Positions 61,757 through 64,000 of a stretch of DNA of 64,000 nucleotides are shown piece after piece. The notes beneath the pieces are model-generated. The model saw only the letters and a list, made by a program, of their open reading frames with translations, ran no database searches and was not told the DNA's origin. The DNA is from Anaerolineae bacterium (GTDB lineage: Bacteria > Chloroflexota > Anaerolineae > Aggregatilineales > UBA2796), in NCBI GenBank assembly GCA_019637555.1, contig JAHBVK010000016.1, positions 35,870-99,869 of the forward strand, given 5' to 3'. Numbering within the stretch: the first letter of the stretch is position 1; the number at the start of each line of letters is the position of its first letter. The position numbers and the translations under genes were made by a program.

Positions 61757-63007
61757 CTAAACTGGCTGACTGACCTCAAAACGTTGATTTCTTCGCTGCC
61801 ACACCAGCAGCAGTGAAGCCAGCACCGCCAGAGCAGAACCAAACAAAAATGGCGCGTGCGATCCCAGTCCCTGCCAGCCACCGATGCCTTGCCACAATAT
61901 GCCAGCGATCAGGCTGGCTGGTAATGCCACCAAGCCAACTACTGCGTTGTACCAGCCGTAAGCGGTGCCACGTTGTTCGGCTGGTACGAGATCGGCGACC
62001 AGTGCCTTCGCTGTCCCTTCTGTACCCGCGTAATAGAGACCATAGAGTCCGTATAGGAGCCAAATCTGCCATGCTGAGTCTGCCGCTGCGAAGCCAAGAT
62101 AAAGCAGCCCATAGACCAGCCAGCCGCCAATGATCACCCGCTGCCGACCAAGCCGATCTGAGAGAGCGCCCAATGGTCCCGAAAACAATGCGTAAATAGC
62201 ATTGAAGGTGATCAACATGCCTAATACGCCTGCTACGTTCAAGCCTCGCTGCTGCGCTAACAAGATAAGGAAGCTATCTGATGAATTACCAAGGGTGAAA
62301 ATGGCAATGATGAGCAGGAAGATCTTGAAGTTACGGCTAAGTGAACCGAAATTGAGTCTGACGGTCAATGCTGCGGGTTTTATCTCGACATCGCGTGCAC
62401 CAATCGCCAGTACTACCACCGCAAGTAATCCCGGAACCACACCGATCAAGACAATTGTGCGGAAGGTAGCGGCACTTAAATCCAGTGCTTGCGCCTGAGT
62501 AGCCAAGACCACGAGCAGCGCGATGATAAGCCCGATGGCGGCTCCAGCGGTATCGCCCGCGCGGTGCAGACCGAAGGCTAAACCGCGCCGATGCTCGTTG
62601 ACACTATCCGCGATCAGGGCGTCGCGCGGTGAGGTACGAATTCCCTTTCCAGCTCGATCCGCAAAGCGCACTGCCAGTACGCCTGTCCACGCGCTGGCAA
62701 AATAGAGCAGGGGTTTGGAAAGTGCCGACAGCGCATAGCCCGCGACAGCGACCCATTTACGCTCCTGAAGTTTATCGGATAACCAGCCGGAGATGCCTTT
62801 CAACAAGCTGGATGTTGTCTCCGCTACACCGTCAATCAGACCAATGACGACCGTTGAAACGCCTAATACATTAGCCAGAAACAAGGGGATCAGGTTAGTG
62901 ATCATCTCGCTGGAAATATCAGTCAAGAAGCTGGTCAGGGTGGCGACCCAGACGTTTTTAGGGATTTCGGACAAAAGTCCAGCGCGCTGCGGTTGAGTTG
63001 ATGTCAT
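61757..63007 (-). CDS. MFS transporter, first gene of the fluoride-riboswitch operon
   Basis: The ATG at 63007 follows a GAGGTGG site and leaves the riboswitch and terminator outside the gene; a start at 63097 would put the terminator inside the coding region and is rejected. The 416-residue protein has 12 membrane helices and MFS motif A-like loops: GISGWLSDKLQERKW, RFADRAGKGIRTSPRDALI and GPLGALSDRLGRQ. These resemble the MFS group that includes many uncharacterised Chloroflexota and proteobacterial permeases. Its position under a fluoride riboswitch and before a CLC-F gene suggests a role in fluoride stress, either export or repair of the metabolic effect. The direct substrate is not known. 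Confidence 0.85.
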   Translation of the reverse strand: MTSTQPQRAGLLSEIPKNVWVATLTSFLTDISSEMITNLIPLFLANVLGVSTVVIGLIDGVAETTSSLLKGISGWLSDKLQERKWVAVAGYALSALSKPLLYFASAWTGVLAVRFADRAGKGIRTSPRDALIADSVNEHRRGLAFGLHRAGDTAGAAIGLIIALLVVLATQAQALDLSAATFRTIVLIGVVPGLLAVVVLAIGARDVEIKPAALTVRLNFGSLSRNFKIFLLIIAIFTLGNSSDSFLILLAQQRGLNVAGVLGMLITFNAIYALFSGPLGALSDRLGRQRVIIGGWLVYGLLYLGFAAADSAWQIWLLYGLYGLYYAGTEGTAKALVADLVPAEQRGTAYGWYNAVVGLVALPASLIAGILWQGIGGWQGLGSHAPFLFGSALAVLASLLLVWQRRNQRFEVSQPV

Positions 63008-63036
63008 AGCTGCCACCTCACTTCGATTCCGAACAC

Positions 63037-63120
63037 AAAAAAAGCTTCTACCCAAGCAAACAAATCGTCGGGTAGAAGCTATTAACCATCCGAACATGGT
63101 GTAACGCGAGCTTCATCGCG
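63037..63120 (-). ncRNA. Fluoride riboswitch (crcB motif) with overlapping terminator
   Basis: Read on the minus strand, CGCG (63120-63117) pairs with CGCG (63108-63105) around an AUGAAGCU loop. ACCAU (63100-63096) pairs with AUGGU (63089-63085). GAAGCU of the first loop (63114-63109) pairs with AGCUUC (63080-63075) in a 6-bp pseudoknot, followed by UACC. This matches the order and key bases of the fluoride aptamer (GAUG loop, pseudoknot, CUAC end). The same AGCUUCUACCC (63080-63070) is also the 5' arm of an 11-bp terminator stem with 63053-63043 and a T-run (63042-63037). Fluoride binding would hold the pseudoknot, block the terminator and switch the operon on. Confidence 0.85.
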
Positions 63121-63149
63121 GCAATGGTGCAATCACACCATCCAAAATA

Positions 63150-63178
63150 AGTATATGCAGGTTTCGACTGCTGGACAA
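63150..63178 (-). promoter_or_regulatory. Promoter of the fluoride-riboswitch operon
   Basis: On the minus strand TTGTCC (63173-63178) and TATACT (63150-63155) are separated by exactly 17 bases. Transcription should begin near 63143, about 23 bases before the aptamer. Confidence 0.8.
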
Positions 63179-63243
63179 GAAGGAGTTTGAGGCAAAAGTC
63201 CACTTGCTTATCTCGCCATCAGGGGTATGATCCCGATCCACGC

Positions 63244-63256
63244 TTAACTAAGTTAA
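63244..63256. promoter_or_regulatory. Palindrome upstream of ilvD
   Basis: TTAACT-A-AGTTAA is a perfect 6+6 inverted repeat 47 bases before the ilvD start. It may be an operator; no clear -10/-35 pair is seen for ilvD. Confidence 0.35.
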
Positions 63257-63302
63257 AACGTCCGCATAACGTTCTTTGCTTCCAAGATTAAGGAGTCTTT
63301 TC

Positions 63303-64000
63303 GTGACCGACGGAGCTTCCCTCACTTCTGCACTCAACAATGCTCTCAACGAACGCAGCCGCACCCTGCTCGGCGGATCGGATCGCGCGGCGGCACGTTC
63401 GATGTTCAGGGCGATTGGGCTGACCGATGACGATTTTAAAAAACCGCTGATCGCCATCGCTAACACATGGACGGAGATCGGTCCTTGCAATTTCCATTTG
63501 CGTCGCCTTTCTCACAAGATCAAAGAGGGAATCAAGGCGGCCGGCGGCACGCCGCTGGAATTTAATACCATCACCATTTCCGATGGCATCACGATGGGCA
63601 CGGAAGGTATGAAAGCCTCGCTGATCAGCCGCGAGGTGATCGCTGACTCCATCGAGTTGATCGTGCGCGCCAATTATTTCGACGGCGTGATCGCGCTGGC
63701 AGCTTGCGATAAGACGCTCCCCGGTACGATCATGGGCTTGATCCGCTTGAACATCCCCTCAATGATGCTTTACGGCGGTTCAATTGCTCCCGGTAAGCTA
63801 CCGCTGCCTGATGGTGGTGTGAAAGACCTGACCGTTGGCGATGTGTTCGAGGCGATTGGTGCCTATGCGCGCGGCAAAATTTCGGCGGAGCAGTTGCACG
63901 AAATCGAGGCGGTAGCCTGTCCGGGACCCGGCGCGTGTGGTGGTCAATTTACCGCCAACACGATGGCGACGGCAGTAGAAGTGATGGGCATGTCCCCGAT
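63303..64000 (+). CDS. ilvD: Dihydroxy-acid dehydratase, N-terminal part (runs off the window)
   Basis: A GTG at 63303 with AAGGAG 7 bases upstream opens a frame to the window edge (232 codons visible). It has the IlvD iron-sulfur and active-site motifs: TWTEIGPCN, ISDGITMGTEGMKASLISRE, ALAACDKTLPGT and PGPGACGGQFTANTMA. The enzyme dehydrates dihydroxy acids to 2-keto acids in valine, leucine and isoleucine synthesis. It is divergent from the fluoride operon; the two share only the upstream region. Confidence 0.95.
   Translation, partial: MTDGASLTSALNNALNERSRTLLGGSDRAAARSMFRAIGLTDDDFKKPLIAIANTWTEIGPCNFHLRRLSHKIKEGIKAAGGTPLEFNTITISDGITMGTEGMKASLISREVIADSIELIVRANYFDGVIALAACDKTLPGTIMGLIRLNIPSMMLYGGSIAPGKLPLPDGGVKDLTVGDVFEAIGAYARGKISAEQLHEIEAVACPGPGACGGQFTANTMATAVEVMGMSP

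Noticed and set aside
63008..63097. Longer start of the MFS gene at 63097
   Set aside because: It would place the riboswitch terminator arm inside the coding region and encodes no membrane-transport sequence; the ATG at 63007 has a good ribosome site.
1..64000. tRNA, rRNA, CRISPR arrays, insertion sequences or prophage genes
   Set aside because: I saw no tRNA-like cloverleaf with a GTTCNANNC arm, no evenly spaced repeats and no transposase, integrase or phage structural motifs. The cloverleaf at 14257-14373 lacks tRNA arms.

Overview
The window reads as a chromosomal segment of a bacterium, most likely a Chloroflexota (Anaerolineae-type) organism. The grounds are a moderate GC content, secreted proteins with Thr/Pro-rich tails, a large NB-ARC/TPR signalling ATPase, a GH57 glucanase beside glgC, and a MurF-Alr fusion. 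Genes lie on both strands in short operons. Many promoters have a TATAAT -10 box, several with an upstream TG. I see no tRNA, rRNA, CRISPR array, insertion sequence or replication origin.

Layout. 1-2476: the start of a SulP permease, divergent from an acyl-CoA mutase large subunit. 2509-5962: an AT-rich island with a membrane TIR protein and a TIR-STAND-TPR protein that is cut by one in-frame TGA; this looks like a horizontally acquired conflict (defence) locus. 6292-14240: a drug-type MFS pump, small membrane and secreted proteins, a MurF-Alr fusion and a receiver/histidine kinase hybrid. 14257-14438: structured repeats. 14466-24201: secreted proteins, an acetyltransferase, a kinase-like/NB-ARC/TPR protein with a small partner gene, and tpiA. 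24425-30246: der, a PfkB sugar kinase, a phosphodiesterase-type hydrolase, a dienelactone hydrolase and a CoA transferase.

30580-34103 holds two translationally coupled GAF-cyclase paralogues. One has lost a metal-binding Asp. The other has lost the transition-state Asn/Arg pair. Together they could form a single composite active site, like the C1/C2 halves of mammalian adenylate cyclase. 34045-43515 carries envelope proteins, FHA, YraN, glutaminyl cyclase, MiaA, an ABC-2 permease, a 59-residue membrane protein that had to be read directly from the sequence, a PIG-L deacetylase and an EcsC protein. 43541-53079 carries GH57 and glgC (alpha-glucan metabolism), a SUMF1-fold protein, a second PIG-L protein, a biotin carboxylase with its separate biotin carrier, a methyltransferase and a response regulator. 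53230-60390 carries a receptor-like Ser/Thr kinase with a sugar-binding-protein sensor, mdh, a LysR regulator, and a divergent P450/TetR pair.

60403-63178 is a fluoride-response operon on the minus strand: promoter, fluoride riboswitch aptamer, overlapping terminator, an MFS protein, then a CLC-F type fluoride exporter. The window closes inside ilvD. The strongest leads are the complementary cyclase pair, the riboswitch-controlled MFS/CLC-F operon, and the TIR-STAND island.
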